A DNA stretch of 10,321 bases, from positions 1 through 10,321 of the forward strand of contig JAPULM010000259.1 of assembly GCA_027294925.1 (NCBI GenBank). The letters are read 5' to 3'. The translations under genes were made by a program, and so were the position numbers. Position 1 is the stretch's first letter. Every line of letters begins with the position of its first letter. This DNA is from a bacterium. GTDB taxonomy: Bacteria > Tectomicrobia > Entotheonellia > Entotheonellales > Entotheonellaceae. The notes beneath the pieces are model-generated. The model was not told the DNA's origin, ran no database searches, and saw only the letters and a list, made by a program, of their open reading frames with translations. Below are positions 1 through 6,819 of this stretch, piece by piece.

Positions 1-1
1 C

Positions 2-418
2 CTGGTCCACGTCGGTGATACCTTGGTGACCACACAGCGCCGGCCCATTCTAAGACTGCTGGAAGATACATCACCGGGCATACATGACACCCTATTGGCC
101 GCCTGTGATCGCTATCGTTATGAACTGTTAGGGTGCACCACCTATCACGACAATTGCACGGATAATTTAGCGGCGGCTTTAGCGGCATTGCAACTTGTGT
201 CCCCGAAGACACCAAGTCCATGGAATTTGTTCATGAACATTCCGGTACAAACGAATGGGCAACTGTCCTTTGAGCCGCCTGTAAGCCAACCTGGGGATTA
301 TGTCCTGCTGCGGGCGGAAATAGATTGTGTTGTCGTGTTTTCCGCTTGCCCACAGGACAAGGTGCCGATCAATGGCGAGGCCTGTACGCCGACAGAAGCA
401 CACTTTGAAATCGTCTAA
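2..418 (+). CDS. DUF1989 (urea carboxylase-associated) family protein, 5' end cut by window
   Basis: The frame is open from base 2 with no convincing start, so the gene begins upstream. The TTG/GTG codons at 23-28 fall inside a conserved region (VGDTL) and are not the start. About 138 residues are visible; family members are near 200, so roughly the first third is missing. Recognisable family blocks are EDTSPGIHD, then AACD, then HDNCTDNL, then NLFMNIPV, then LRAEIDCVVVFSACPQD near the C-terminus. The Cys/His set (GIHD, AACD, DNC, SACPQD) is the kind that would bind metal or catalyse. The family is often encoded near urea carboxylase or aminomethyltransferase-like genes, but its biochemical role is poorly defined. 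It is co-directional with the amidohydrolase that starts 194 bp later. Family assignment is confident; function is not. Confidence 0.83.
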   Translation: MVHVGDTLVTTQRRPILRLLEDTSPGIHDTLLAACDRYRYELLGCTTYHDNCTDNLAAALAALQLVSPKTPSPWNLFMNIPVQTNGQLSFEPPVSQPGDYVLLRAEIDCVVVFSACPQDKVPINGEACTPTEAHFEIV

Positions 419-532
419 AGTATGGACGAGATCGCCGAGGTGAGCGGGTTGCCTATCAGCCATTGCCGCGAGCGAGGAGCGGTCGCCAGCGGATGCCTGG
501 GGGGCCTTTTTTCTTCTCTTTTCTCTCAGTGC

Positions 533-561
533 TTGCGTGCCCGAGAGGCTGGCGCTAAAAT
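533..561 (+). promoter_or_regulatory. possible sigma70-type promoter for the amidohydrolase gene
   Basis: TTGCGT (533-538) and TAAAAT (556-561) are 17 bp apart. The -10 box matches 5 of 6 consensus bases and the -35 only 3 of 6. It would give a leader of about 45 nt before the ATG at 612. The rest of 419-611 holds no gene; a C/T-rich tract at about 504-528 is the only other feature seen. Confidence 0.3.
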
Positions 562-611
562 GCCGTTTGAATTTCCTCTACTCCGATAGACACACAAAGG
601 AGCGTGCGGCT

Positions 612-1712
612 ATGAAACCACCATTTGGCGTCGTCGATGCAGACGGTCATATCAACGAGCCCGAGGCGCGGTTGCTCGACTTCCTGGAGCCACCGTACAG
701 AGAGTTTCTCCATCCTTCACTGGCAAACCCCAATGGCACCATCTACCCCACGAACTCACTGGCACCCAAATTGGCGCCGGGTTTGGACCCGACGCTCGGG
801 GGACGACTCGGCAGCAACGGCCCGGTGGGGTTTCCCACCCCAGCGGATTGGCTCGAAGCCATGGAAGCAGGCGGCCTGGCAATGACCGTGTTGTACCCCA
901 CGACGCTGCTGGGCTACTCGGCTATTATCGATCCCGATTATCTCGTGGCCATAACCCGCGCCTATAACACCTACGTGTATGAAGACTGGCTCAAGGTCAA
1001 TCCGCGTTTCCAAGCGGTCGCCCTTATGCCGCTGCTCGAGGTGGAAGAGTCAGTCAAAGAGTTGCGCCGTGCGGTGACCGAATTAGGGTTTGTCGGGGCC
1101 TTCCTACCGGCAACCGGTTTCGGTCTCCTGGGCGAAAAACGCCTGCACCCGCTCTATGCTGAGGCTGAGCGGCTCGGGTGTGTGATTGCCGTGCACGGCG
1201 GTCACGCCACCGCTGAATATATGCGCTACACGCGATTCATTCAACGTCATACCATTGGTTTTCCGGTGTCGAACATCATCCAGATGACCCACATGACCTA
1301 TGAGGGAATTTTTGCACTCTTCCCGACCTTGCGGGTGGCTTATCTCGAAGCCGGGTGCACGTGGGTGCCGTATATGCTGAATCGCATGGATGATGAGTGG
1401 GAAAAACGTGGCGAGGTGGAGGCGCCGCAATGCAAGCAGAAACCGAGCACGTATATCAAGAGCGACCGAGTCTTCTTCCACGCCGAGTCGGGTGAGGATT
1501 TGATCCCCCAAGTCCTCGACATCCTGGGTGACAACAGCCTGGTCTACGCCTCGGATTGGCCCCACTGGGATCATGAGTATCCGCAGAGTGTCGGGCATCT
1601 CTGGGAGCGCCAAGACTTGAGCGAGAGCCAGAAACGGGCGATGTTAGCCGACAATGCCCGCGCCATGTACGGCTTGAAGACCGCCGTGACGGCCCCAGAA
1701 GGCACCGACTGA
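612..1712 (+). CDS. amidohydrolase family 2 (ACMSD-like TIM-barrel) metal-dependent hydrolase/decarboxylase
   Basis: This is a 366-residue protein of normal length for the amidohydrolase-2 superfamily. The start is the ATG at 612, with AAAGGAG at 596-602 and a 9-nt spacer; an in-frame GTG at 537 would add 25 non-conserved residues and lacks such a site. The N-terminal DADGHINEP motif (D9, D11, H13, E16) is the strand-1 metal/active-site signature of the D-x-D-x-H subgroup. VHGGH (H195, H198) gives the next likely ligands, followed by YLEAG (E246) with the downstream W-x-P...D segment, and ASDWPHWD (D315, H318) at the last strand. There is no signal peptide, so it is likely cytoplasmic. Family members hydrolyse or decarboxylate cyclic or aromatic acids; the exact substrate cannot be read. 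It lies 57 bp upstream of a GMC oxidoreductase, suggesting a shared pathway. Confidence 0.92.
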   Translation: MKPPFGVVDADGHINEPEARLLDFLEPPYREFLHPSLANPNGTIYPTNSLAPKLAPGLDPTLGGRLGSNGPVGFPTPADWLEAMEAGGLAMTVLYPTTLLGYSAIIDPDYLVAITRAYNTYVYEDWLKVNPRFQAVALMPLLEVEESVKELRRAVTELGFVGAFLPATGFGLLGEKRLHPLYAEAERLGCVIAVHGGHATAEYMRYTRFIQRHTIGFPVSNIIQMTHMTYEGIFALFPTLRVAYLEAGCTWVPYMLNRMDDEWEKRGEVEAPQCKQKPSTYIKSDRVFFHAESGEDLIPQVLDILGDNSLVYASDWPHWDHEYPQSVGHLWERQDLSESQKRAMLADNARAMYGLKTAVTAPEGTD

Positions 1713-1714
1713 AT

Positions 1715-1738
1715 CCCTCTCCCATCCCAGGGAAAGGG
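1715..1738 (+). repeat. intergenic hairpin between amidohydrolase and GMC genes
   Basis: CCCTCTCCC (1715-1723) pairs with GGGAAAGGG (1730-1738) over 9 bp with one C-A mismatch, leaving the loop ATCCCA. It begins 3 bases after the amidohydrolase stop. There is no T-tract, so it is not an intrinsic terminator. Pyrimidine/purine hairpins of this kind are common intergenic repeats and can modulate message stability. Confidence 0.5.
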
Positions 1739-1769
1739 GTAATGTTTCACCTATATGGAAAGGGTTTCT

Positions 1770-3314
1770 ATGCGATATGACGTAATTATTGTTGGTGGCG
1801 GGTCAGCCGGATGCGTGTTGGCAGCGCGCTTGTCAGAAAATCCTCACACCTCGGTATTACTCCTTGAAGCGGGACCGGATTACCCCAACCTGGCGCATCT
1901 CCCGGACGATCTCAAACTGGGCAATAATGTCTGGTTGTCGGCCTATGGGCCGCATAACTGGGGCTATGTCGGCCAGGTGACGCCACAGCAAACGGCGTTG
2001 CAGATTCCCCGTGGCAAAGCCATGGGTGGTTCGAGTGCGGTGAATGGCCAGGTACTGTATCGTGGCATTCCGGACGACTACGACAACTGGGCCTCCTGGG
2101 GTAATGATGAGTGGTCGTTCGCCAAAGTGCTGCCATATTTTTGCAAGATGGAAAACGACCACGATTTTCAGGATGAGTTTCACGGTACCAGCGGTCCGGT
2201 GCCGGTGCGCCGCTATACGCCAGAAGAGTGGCTCCCCCATGCGGTGGCTTTCCACCAGGCGTGTGTCAACGCCGATTTCCGGGCTGATCCGGACCAGAAT
2301 CATCCGGAATCCACTGGCGTCTCACCGCGCGCCCGCAATACCATTGACGGCGTGCGCATTAGCATGGCCATGGCCTATCTCGACCCGGCACGGCATCGCT
2401 TGAACTTGACGATCAAGGGGGGTATCTCGGCCCGGCGTCTCCTGTTGACAGGACGCCGAGCGGTTGGGGTGGAAGTCGAGAGTGGCGGCGAGCGTTTCAG
2501 CGTGGAGGGGGAAAAAATCATCCTGAGTAGTGGGGCGATTGGCTCACCGCACCTGTTGTTGCTGTCAGGCGTTGGCCCCGCCGCACAGTTGCAAAGTGTC
2601 GGGGTTGACGTCCTCCATGATCTCCCTGGCATCGGACAAAACCTGCGGGACCATCCCGCTGCCACGGCCCTGTTTCGCATGGTGGGTGAGCGTCCCGACG
2701 TGCAGGCCCCGGCTATTCAGGTCGGCTTACGCTACACGGTCGAGGCTTCACATCTGCAAAACGACATGCAGATTACGCCGATCTTGATGACCAGTGAGCA
2801 TCGCCCGGCGCATGTGCCCATTCACGACGATGACAACTACGTGGGTATAAGCTGTAGTCTCCAGCTGGCTCTCGGAGCTGGGGAACTCCGTCTGGTCTCG
2901 TCCGATCCGCACGTGCAGCCGTCGCTCGACTACCGCTATCTTACCGACCCCTTTGACCGGGAGCGTATGCGCCAAGCCATGCGTCTGGCGGTGCGCTTAG
3001 GAGAGGACGCCGCCTTTCAAGACCTGTTCATCGAACGTGTAACCCCCACCGCTGCCGACCTGGCCTCCGACGCCGCGCTGGATGCCTGGCTGGCCCAGAA
3101 CATGGGGACCTCGCATCACATCTCCGGCACATGCAAGATGGGGCCGGTCTCCGACCCCACGGCTGTGGTCAGTCAGTATGGGCGAGTGCACGGCCTTGAC
3201 AACCTCTGGGTGGCTGATGCCTCGGTCATGCCGGATTGCATTCGCGCTAATACCAACGCTACGACTATTATGATTGGCGAGCGTATCGCGGAATTTATCA
3301 AGCAAGGGGCGTAG
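1770..3314 (+). CDS. GMC-family FAD-dependent oxidoreductase (choline dehydrogenase-like)
   Basis: The protein has 514 residues from the ATG at 1770, with GGAAAGGG at 1757-1764 in front; an upstream in-frame ATG at 1755 is less well placed. The N-terminal VGGGSAG (G9-x-G11-x-x-G14) and E33 in LLLEAG form the ADP-binding Rossmann motif. GGSSAVNG (86-93) is GMC signature 1 and GAIGSPHLLLLSGVGP (255-270) is signature 2. The C-terminal SHHISGTCKMG block supplies the probable catalytic His450, and RANTNATTIM the partner Asn494; the 44-residue separation is that expected in the choline oxidase group. GMC enzymes oxidise a primary or secondary alcohol to a carbonyl using FAD. The substrate is not evident; the amidohydrolase next door argues for degradation of a cyclic or branched alcohol rather than choline. 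There is no signal peptide and all motifs are intact. Confidence 0.96.
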   Translation: MRYDVIIVGGGSAGCVLAARLSENPHTSVLLLEAGPDYPNLAHLPDDLKLGNNVWLSAYGPHNWGYVGQVTPQQTALQIPRGKAMGGSSAVNGQVLYRGIPDDYDNWASWGNDEWSFAKVLPYFCKMENDHDFQDEFHGTSGPVPVRRYTPEEWLPHAVAFHQACVNADFRADPDQNHPESTGVSPRARNTIDGVRISMAMAYLDPARHRLNLTIKGGISARRLLLTGRRAVGVEVESGGERFSVEGEKIILSSGAIGSPHLLLLSGVGPAAQLQSVGVDVLHDLPGIGQNLRDHPAATALFRMVGERPDVQAPAIQVGLRYTVEASHLQNDMQITPILMTSEHRPAHVPIHDDDNYVGISCSLQLALGAGELRLVSSDPHVQPSLDYRYLTDPFDRERMRQAMRLAVRLGEDAAFQDLFIERVTPTAADLASDAALDAWLAQNMGTSHHISGTCKMGPVSDPTAVVSQYGRVHGLDNLWVADASVMPDCIRANTNATTIMIGERIAEFIKQGA

Positions 3315-3395
3315 CCAAGTGGCTGTTAAGGAGGAAGAAGGGTCAGACTAGCAGGTAAAAACCTCTGGGTGAAAGGAAAATTGCAGCCTAAACGC

Positions 3396-3473
3396 CTATG
3401 TAATCTTGACGTGAGCCTCGCCAAGCCCGCTGATGGAAACCGTTGCGGTGTCTCCCGATTGCAAAGGAATCAG
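3396..3473 (-). pseudogene. C-terminal remnant resembling fumarylacetoacetate hydrolase (FAH) family
   Basis: On the minus strand a reading frame emerges from the IS left end and finishes at a TAG (3396-3398). The last about 25 residues contain LQSGDTATVSISGLGEAHV. This matches the usual ending of FAH/2-keto-4-pentenoate hydratase proteins (L-x-x-GD-x-V-x-V-x-I-x-G-x-G). The part upstream of 3473 is IS sequence, and nothing FAH-like is visible beyond the right end of the IS, so the rest of the gene has been lost. FAH enzymes cleave or isomerise ring-fission products, which fits a catabolic neighbourhood. The match is short, so the call is tentative. Confidence 0.42.
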
Positions 3474-3507
3474 CCTGTCCGTCCCGAAAACCTGAATCAG
3501 TTGAAAT
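3473..3507 (+). repeat. IS left terminal inverted repeat
   Basis: This begins GCCTGT and contains the core GTCCCGAAAAC at 3481-3491. It matches the reverse complement of 4644-4678 at 25 of 35 positions, with the outer 19 positions differing at only two. Confidence 0.82.
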
Positions 3508-3591
3508 TCTTGACATTTGCTCTGTCCATGATCATCCTTGAGCGATGCATTGTCCCGTATCCGCTCACCTCTCGCGATAAGGTCTGCGATC

Positions 3592-4620
3592 ATGCCACCC
3601 GTCGTCTCTGTCCTCCTCGCCTCTATCTTGGTCTGGTTCCGGTCTCGTCTCGCCATGCAGATAGAACTCCTCGCCTTGCGACATCAGGTCGCCGTCTATA
3701 AGCAGAGCCTCTCCTGCCCGAAGCTTCGGCCAACGGATCGCTTGCTCTGGGTCTGCCTCTCGCGTCTGTGGCCTAGCTGGCAACAGGCGCTGGAGTTCGT
3801 TCAGCCCCGTACCGTCATCGCCTGGCAGAAGAAACGGTTCCGAGCATACTGGCGAGGCTTGAGTCAGAGCGGCAAGCCGGGTCGTCCGGCCATCTCCAAA
3901 GAAATCCGTGAGTTGATCCAGGATATGTGGCGCTCAAACCCATTGTGGGGTTCGCCTCGCATCGTTGGGGAACTGAAAAAACTGGGCATTCATGTGGCCA
4001 AATCCACAGTCGAGAAGTATGGACCTCGGACTCGCAAGCCGGCTTCGCCCACGTGGGAAGCCTTCCTGAGCAATCACGTCCAAGACCTGATGGCCTGCGA
4101 TTTTTTCACGGTATCGACTGCAACTTTCGGGGTGCTCTTTGTGTTTGTGATCCTGGCTCACGAGCGCCGCCGCATCGTGCATTTCAACATCACGCAACAT
4201 CCCACCGCGCAATGGACCGCGCAGCAGGTCGTCGAAGCGTTTCCGTGGGATGAAGCGCCGCGGTATCTGCTTCGTGACCGGGACCGCATCTATGGTGATC
4301 ATTTTCAACAGCGTGTAAAGAACATGGGCATCGAAGAGGTCAAGATCGCGCCTCGCAGTCCCTGGCAAAATCCATACTGCGAGAGAGTCATCGGCAGTAT
4401 CCGGCGTGAGTGTCTGAACGACGTGATCGTCTTGAACGAGCGACATCTACGCCGTGTTCTTCAATCCTATGTGGACTACTATCACCACTGGCGTACGCAC
4501 CGATCACTCGACATGGATGCTCCCGAGCCCCGGCCGGTTCAGCCACCCGAGCTAGGGCTGGTCAGGAAGCTGCCGGAAGTCGGCAGTTTGCATCATCATT
4601 ATAAGCGACGAGCAGCGTGA
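3592..4620 (+). CDS. IS transposase, HTH plus integrase core (DDE)
   Basis: There are 342 residues from the ATG at 3592; an in-frame TTG at 3538 would add 18 residues. The N-terminus carries a hydrophobic/basic stretch with ELLALRHQVAVY, a hallmark of this transposase group. A helix-turn-helix region includes NPLWGSPRIVGELKKLG (about 116-132). The integrase core follows: D170 in MACDFFTV, D229 in LLRDRDRIYG and E264 in PYCERVIGSIRREC, spaced as expected for a D,D(about 35)E catalytic triad. The C-terminus has YHHWRTHRSLDMDAPEPR, the usual rve ending. All catalytic residues are present and the frame is unbroken, so the protein may be functional. It would catalyse cut-and-paste or copy-and-paste movement of this element using its terminal repeats. 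Confidence 0.94.
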   Translation: MPPVVSVLLASILVWFRSRLAMQIELLALRHQVAVYKQSLSCPKLRPTDRLLWVCLSRLWPSWQQALEFVQPRTVIAWQKKRFRAYWRGLSQSGKPGRPAISKEIRELIQDMWRSNPLWGSPRIVGELKKLGIHVAKSTVEKYGPRTRKPASPTWEAFLSNHVQDLMACDFFTVSTATFGVLFVFVILAHERRRIVHFNITQHPTAQWTAQQVVEAFPWDEAPRYLLRDRDRIYGDHFQQRVKNMGIEEVKIAPRSPWQNPYCERVIGSIRRECLNDVIVLNERHLRRVLQSYVDYYHHWRTHRSLDMDAPEPRPVQPPELGLVRKLPEVGSLHHHYKRRAA

Positions 4621-4643
4621 GTAATCGCTCCAGAAAGCTTATG

Positions 4644-4678
4644 GTTTCAGCGGTTATGAGTTTTCGGGACACACAGGC
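4644..4678 (-). repeat. IS right terminal inverted repeat
   Basis: Read on the minus strand it starts GCCTGTGTGTCCCGAAAAC, mirroring the left end. It begins 23 bp after the transposase stop codon. Confidence 0.82.
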
Positions 4679-4833
4679 ATTTGAGCGAATATGTTGTGCA
4701 CAACATATCTGTTTAAATGCCCCCGCTGGTCCAGACTATAGTAATCTTTGGTTTTTTTGTGGGTTATACGAAAGAAAACGGTGTCGCTTGACGCAGGGTT
4801 TCGGGTAGTCGTGAGCATTGGAGAAATTTTTGG

Positions 4834-4862
4834 TTGACTTGACATCTTAATAGGGAAATAGT
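4834..4862 (+). promoter_or_regulatory. possible promoter for the VOC gene
   Basis: TTGACT (4834-4839) and AATAGT (4857-4862) have a 17-bp spacer; the -35 matches 5 of 6 and the -10 matches 4 of 6. A second overlapping TTGACA (4839-4844) has a perfect -35 but no good -10. The stretch 4679-4833 between the IS and this site holds no recognisable gene. Confidence 0.35.
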
Positions 4863-4903
4863 CTTTGCAGTAGCAATGATAGTCATCAATTAGGAGTTGT
4901 CAC

Positions 4904-5464
4904 ATGGCAGTCATGGGTCTCGGTCACTTCGGATATTTCGTCAAAGATATAGAGGTCATGAAGGACTTCTGGGAAAACTTCATGGGTATGACCCTCACTA
5001 AGAGCAGTGAGGGCGCTGGTTTCTATAGTGCTGACCCGGAAGGTGTTGATCACGAGATTGCAATAATGCAAGGACGTCCAGAGGCGGATGATGCTCACCT
5101 GATCCAGCAAATATCGCTAAGGGTCGAGTCGCTGGACAACGTTCGAGACTTCAAACGCCGAGCCATCGAGAGGGGATACAAGATTGACCGTCTCGTAACA
5201 CATGCGAGCGCTATCGGTCTCTACTTCCGCGATCCAGAGGGGAATCGTGTAGAAACCTTCTGGCTGACAGGTCTCCCTTGCTGGGCAATGATAAGCGTGC
5301 CAATTAACATAGACCGGTCCGACGATGAGGTCATGGCAGACGTGCGCCAGATATGGGAAGTCTGCAAGAATGTCGAGATGGGCGTTACGCCGGAGGGTGA
5401 GCTAAAGGAGGCGATCCGAAAGCTCCGCGAAGGACAGCCAGTCGCCTCGGCCGCAACTTCCTAG
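4904..5464 (+). CDS. VOC superfamily protein (glyoxalase / extradiol dioxygenase fold)
   Basis: The protein has 186 residues and starts at the ATG at 4904, with AGGAG at 4892-4896 and a 7-nt spacer. Two beta-alpha-beta-beta-beta modules are visible. Module 1 runs from LGHFGYFVKD to HEIAIM (about 6-55). Module 2 runs from QQISLRVESL to DPEGNRVETFW (about 67-120), ending with the classic DPxGNxVE motif. Likely metal-ligand positions are H8, E51, Q69 and E117. Position 69, usually His in this type of module, is Gln. The C-terminal about 60 residues form a charged helical tail without a recognised domain. The VOC fold supports isomerases, ring-cleaving dioxygenases and resistance proteins, so the reaction is open; the neighbourhood makes a catabolic role plausible. 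It stands alone, between an IS and a strong hairpin. Confidence 0.9.
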   Translation: MAVMGLGHFGYFVKDIEVMKDFWENFMGMTLTKSSEGAGFYSADPEGVDHEIAIMQGRPEADDAHLIQQISLRVESLDNVRDFKRRAIERGYKIDRLVTHASAIGLYFRDPEGNRVETFWLTGLPCWAMISVPINIDRSDDEVMADVRQIWEVCKNVEMGVTPEGELKEAIRKLREGQPVASAATS

Positions 5465-5507
5465 GCTGCTAAATCTTGCGGCTGTCATGCCGCCCCACTT
5501 CTCAACA

Positions 5508-5541
5508 AATGAGCGCTCAGAGATCCACTCTAGCGCTCATT
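5508..5541 (+). terminator. strong hairpin after the VOC gene, possible terminator
   Basis: AATGAGCGCT (5508-5517) pairs perfectly with AGCGCTCATT (5532-5541). Inside, AGAG (5519-5522) pairs with CTCT (5528-5531), giving a 14-bp stem with one bulged C and the loop ATCCA. It lies 44 nt past the VOC stop codon and is followed by the T-rich TCTCTTGTT rather than a clean T-run. A weaker hairpin, GCGGC/GCCGC (5478-5493), precedes it. Termination or message protection are both possible. Confidence 0.5.
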
Positions 5542-5806
5542 CTCTTGTTCGGCTTAAGGACCCGAAGTTCGGCGCTCTTTTGGTCCGATAAGTGCGATCT
5601 TCAGGCGACGTATTTTGTAGAGTCTAACGAGACCAATACCCTTCTCCCTGGCATCGCGGTCCCCATCCTCCCCAACACCATGGTTTGATAGTCTACGGGA
5701 CCGGCTCCACCCCGCCTTGCCGGGCAACGCGTAACCCTTTGTAAGCGTGCACCCGGTCCTCGGCGCGCCGTTTCGAGAACTCTTCCCGGCAGTTCGCCCT
5801 CTCCGT
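5542..5806. other. non-coding stretch between convergent VOC and decarboxylase-like genes
   Basis: Open frames on both strands here show no recognisable domain, ribosome-binding site or protein-like composition. No RNA gene was seen. It may hold degraded coding sequence downstream of the minus-strand genes, but I could not identify any. Confidence 0.5.
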
Positions 5807-6764
5807 TTACCGGGCCAGGCTCGCAGAGTCCGCAATCGCGGCTACCGGGTCGACCGGTATGTCCACGAGTTTCTGCACGTATTGATCCTGGCAGAAATCA
5901 TGCAACATCTTCAGATTCGGCTCCAGGCCGTAAGGCTGCCAGTCATCGCCGAAGATAGCCGCCGTCTCCGCGAGCTCCGTCAGCAGCCAGGGCGTCGTGT
6001 CGGCGAGGTGGCGACGCCGCTCCAACCAGAGGCGCTTGGACGCCGTAAAGGCGGTCATCAATGTCTTGATGATCCACGGGTCTCGCTCGACCACCTCCCG
6101 GCGCAGCTTGATCAGATGGTGCGCCGGGACGTAGCCGTGTTTTTGATAGTATGCCTTCTCGGTAGTCCGGGATCATCGGTACGATAGGGCTCTCTGGCGA
6201 AAAGAAGCCCGTGGGCATGAACGCCGCCACCAGGACGTCGATCTCACCAGCCAGCAGCAAGTCCACCAGCGACTTCCCGGGCGGACCTCCCTGGACATTC
6301 GGCAGCGCCTCTGGCGGGCCGTGGTCGTGGCTTGCATCTGCCGGCCCCTCGATCGGCGCGATGACCCAGGTGATGTTCCAAATGTCGACACCGGCCTGGC
6401 GGAGCATTACGCGGGTCCAGGTATTGCCGCTATTGGGCCAGCCGTCGAGGCCGACGCGCTTGCCTTCTAGCGCCGAGAGGTCGTCAATGGTGGTGCCGCG
6501 CTGGACGAGAAAGCAGCGATGGCGGAACGCGAACATCGGAAAGATCGGTAGGCCGACAAAATGCCGGTGGCCACGCGAGGTCTCGATCATGAACCGGCCG
6601 AGTGACGCCTCGCCACCTGCACATGACGGATCGTCGGTCACGGGCCCAAGGCCATGATGCACGTCATACTGGAGGTCAATGCCCTCTGGGACGACATCGC
6701 CGGTCAGCAGCGGCGTGATGTGATCCCAGGGATAGCCGGCAAGCTTGAGCACCAGGCGTGCCAT
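5807..6764 (-). pseudogene. 4,5-dihydroxyphthalate decarboxylase-like / substrate-binding-fold protein, frameshifted
   Basis: The start is the ATG at 6764 (minus strand), with AAGGAG at 6772-6777 and a 7-nt spacer. The first frame runs MARLVLKLAGYPWDHITPLL through the family-typical GLPIFPMFAFRHRC, LEGKRVGLDGW and FSPESPIVPMIPDYRE. At about 6153-6163 the homology jumps to another frame, giving AYYQKHGYVPAHHLIKLRREVVERDPWIIKTL and, near the end, FGDDWQPYGLEPN, with stop at 5807. A single extra base in the GAGAAGGCATAC stretch explains it. The combined protein would be about 318 residues, close to the family's usual 320-330. The family has a periplasmic-binding-protein fold and includes the phthalate-pathway decarboxylase, but many members are of unknown substrate. 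It lies 55 nt downstream of the arylsulfotransferase-like gene and is probably co-transcribed. The break may be real inactivation or a sequencing/assembly indel. Confidence 0.78.
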
Positions 6765-6819
6765 AGACAAGCTCCTTCAGGTGATAATGTTGTCGCACGT
6801 CGACGCATCCAATTGCCTC

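Larger units (their letters stand above)
3473..4678 (+). mobile_element. complete insertion sequence of about 1.2 kb with DDE integrase-core transposase
   Basis: The element of about 1206 bp is bounded by imperfect 35-bp terminal inverted repeats (25 of 35 identical) and encodes one intact transposase. Size, single open frame, and helix-turn-helix plus integrase core point to the IS481/IS3 side of the rve superfamily; I cannot name the IS. The outermost shared bases are GCCTGT. No target-site duplication is visible (left flank GAATCA, right flank ATTTGA), suggesting later rearrangement or an end assignment off by a few bases. It abuts the FAH-like remnant on its left. Confidence 0.88.

Noticed and set aside
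500..530. GGGGGGCC followed by a T/C-rich run as an intrinsic terminator for the DUF1989 gene
   Set aside because: No stable stem could be paired immediately before the T-rich stretch.
537..611. 25-codon GTG-initiated extension of the amidohydrolase
   Set aside because: It is non-conserved in composition and lacks a ribosome site, whereas the ATG at 612 has AAAGGAG at good spacing and starts the family motif nine residues later.
1104..1613. Long minus-strand open frame (169 codons) inside the amidohydrolase gene
   Set aside because: It is antisense to a gene with clear catalytic motifs and shows no domain of its own; GC-rich coding sequence often leaves such mirrors.
3328..3337. Strong Shine-Dalgarno-like AAGGAGGAAG after the GMC gene
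   Set aside because: No ATG, GTG or TTG with a usable frame lies within the normal distance downstream, so it is not serving a gene that I can see.
5554..5835. Minus-strand open frame downstream of the decarboxylase-like gene
   Set aside because: It has Arg/Gly-rich, non-protein-like composition, no ribosome site and no recognised motif, and it overlaps the true 3' end of the decarboxylase-like gene in another frame.
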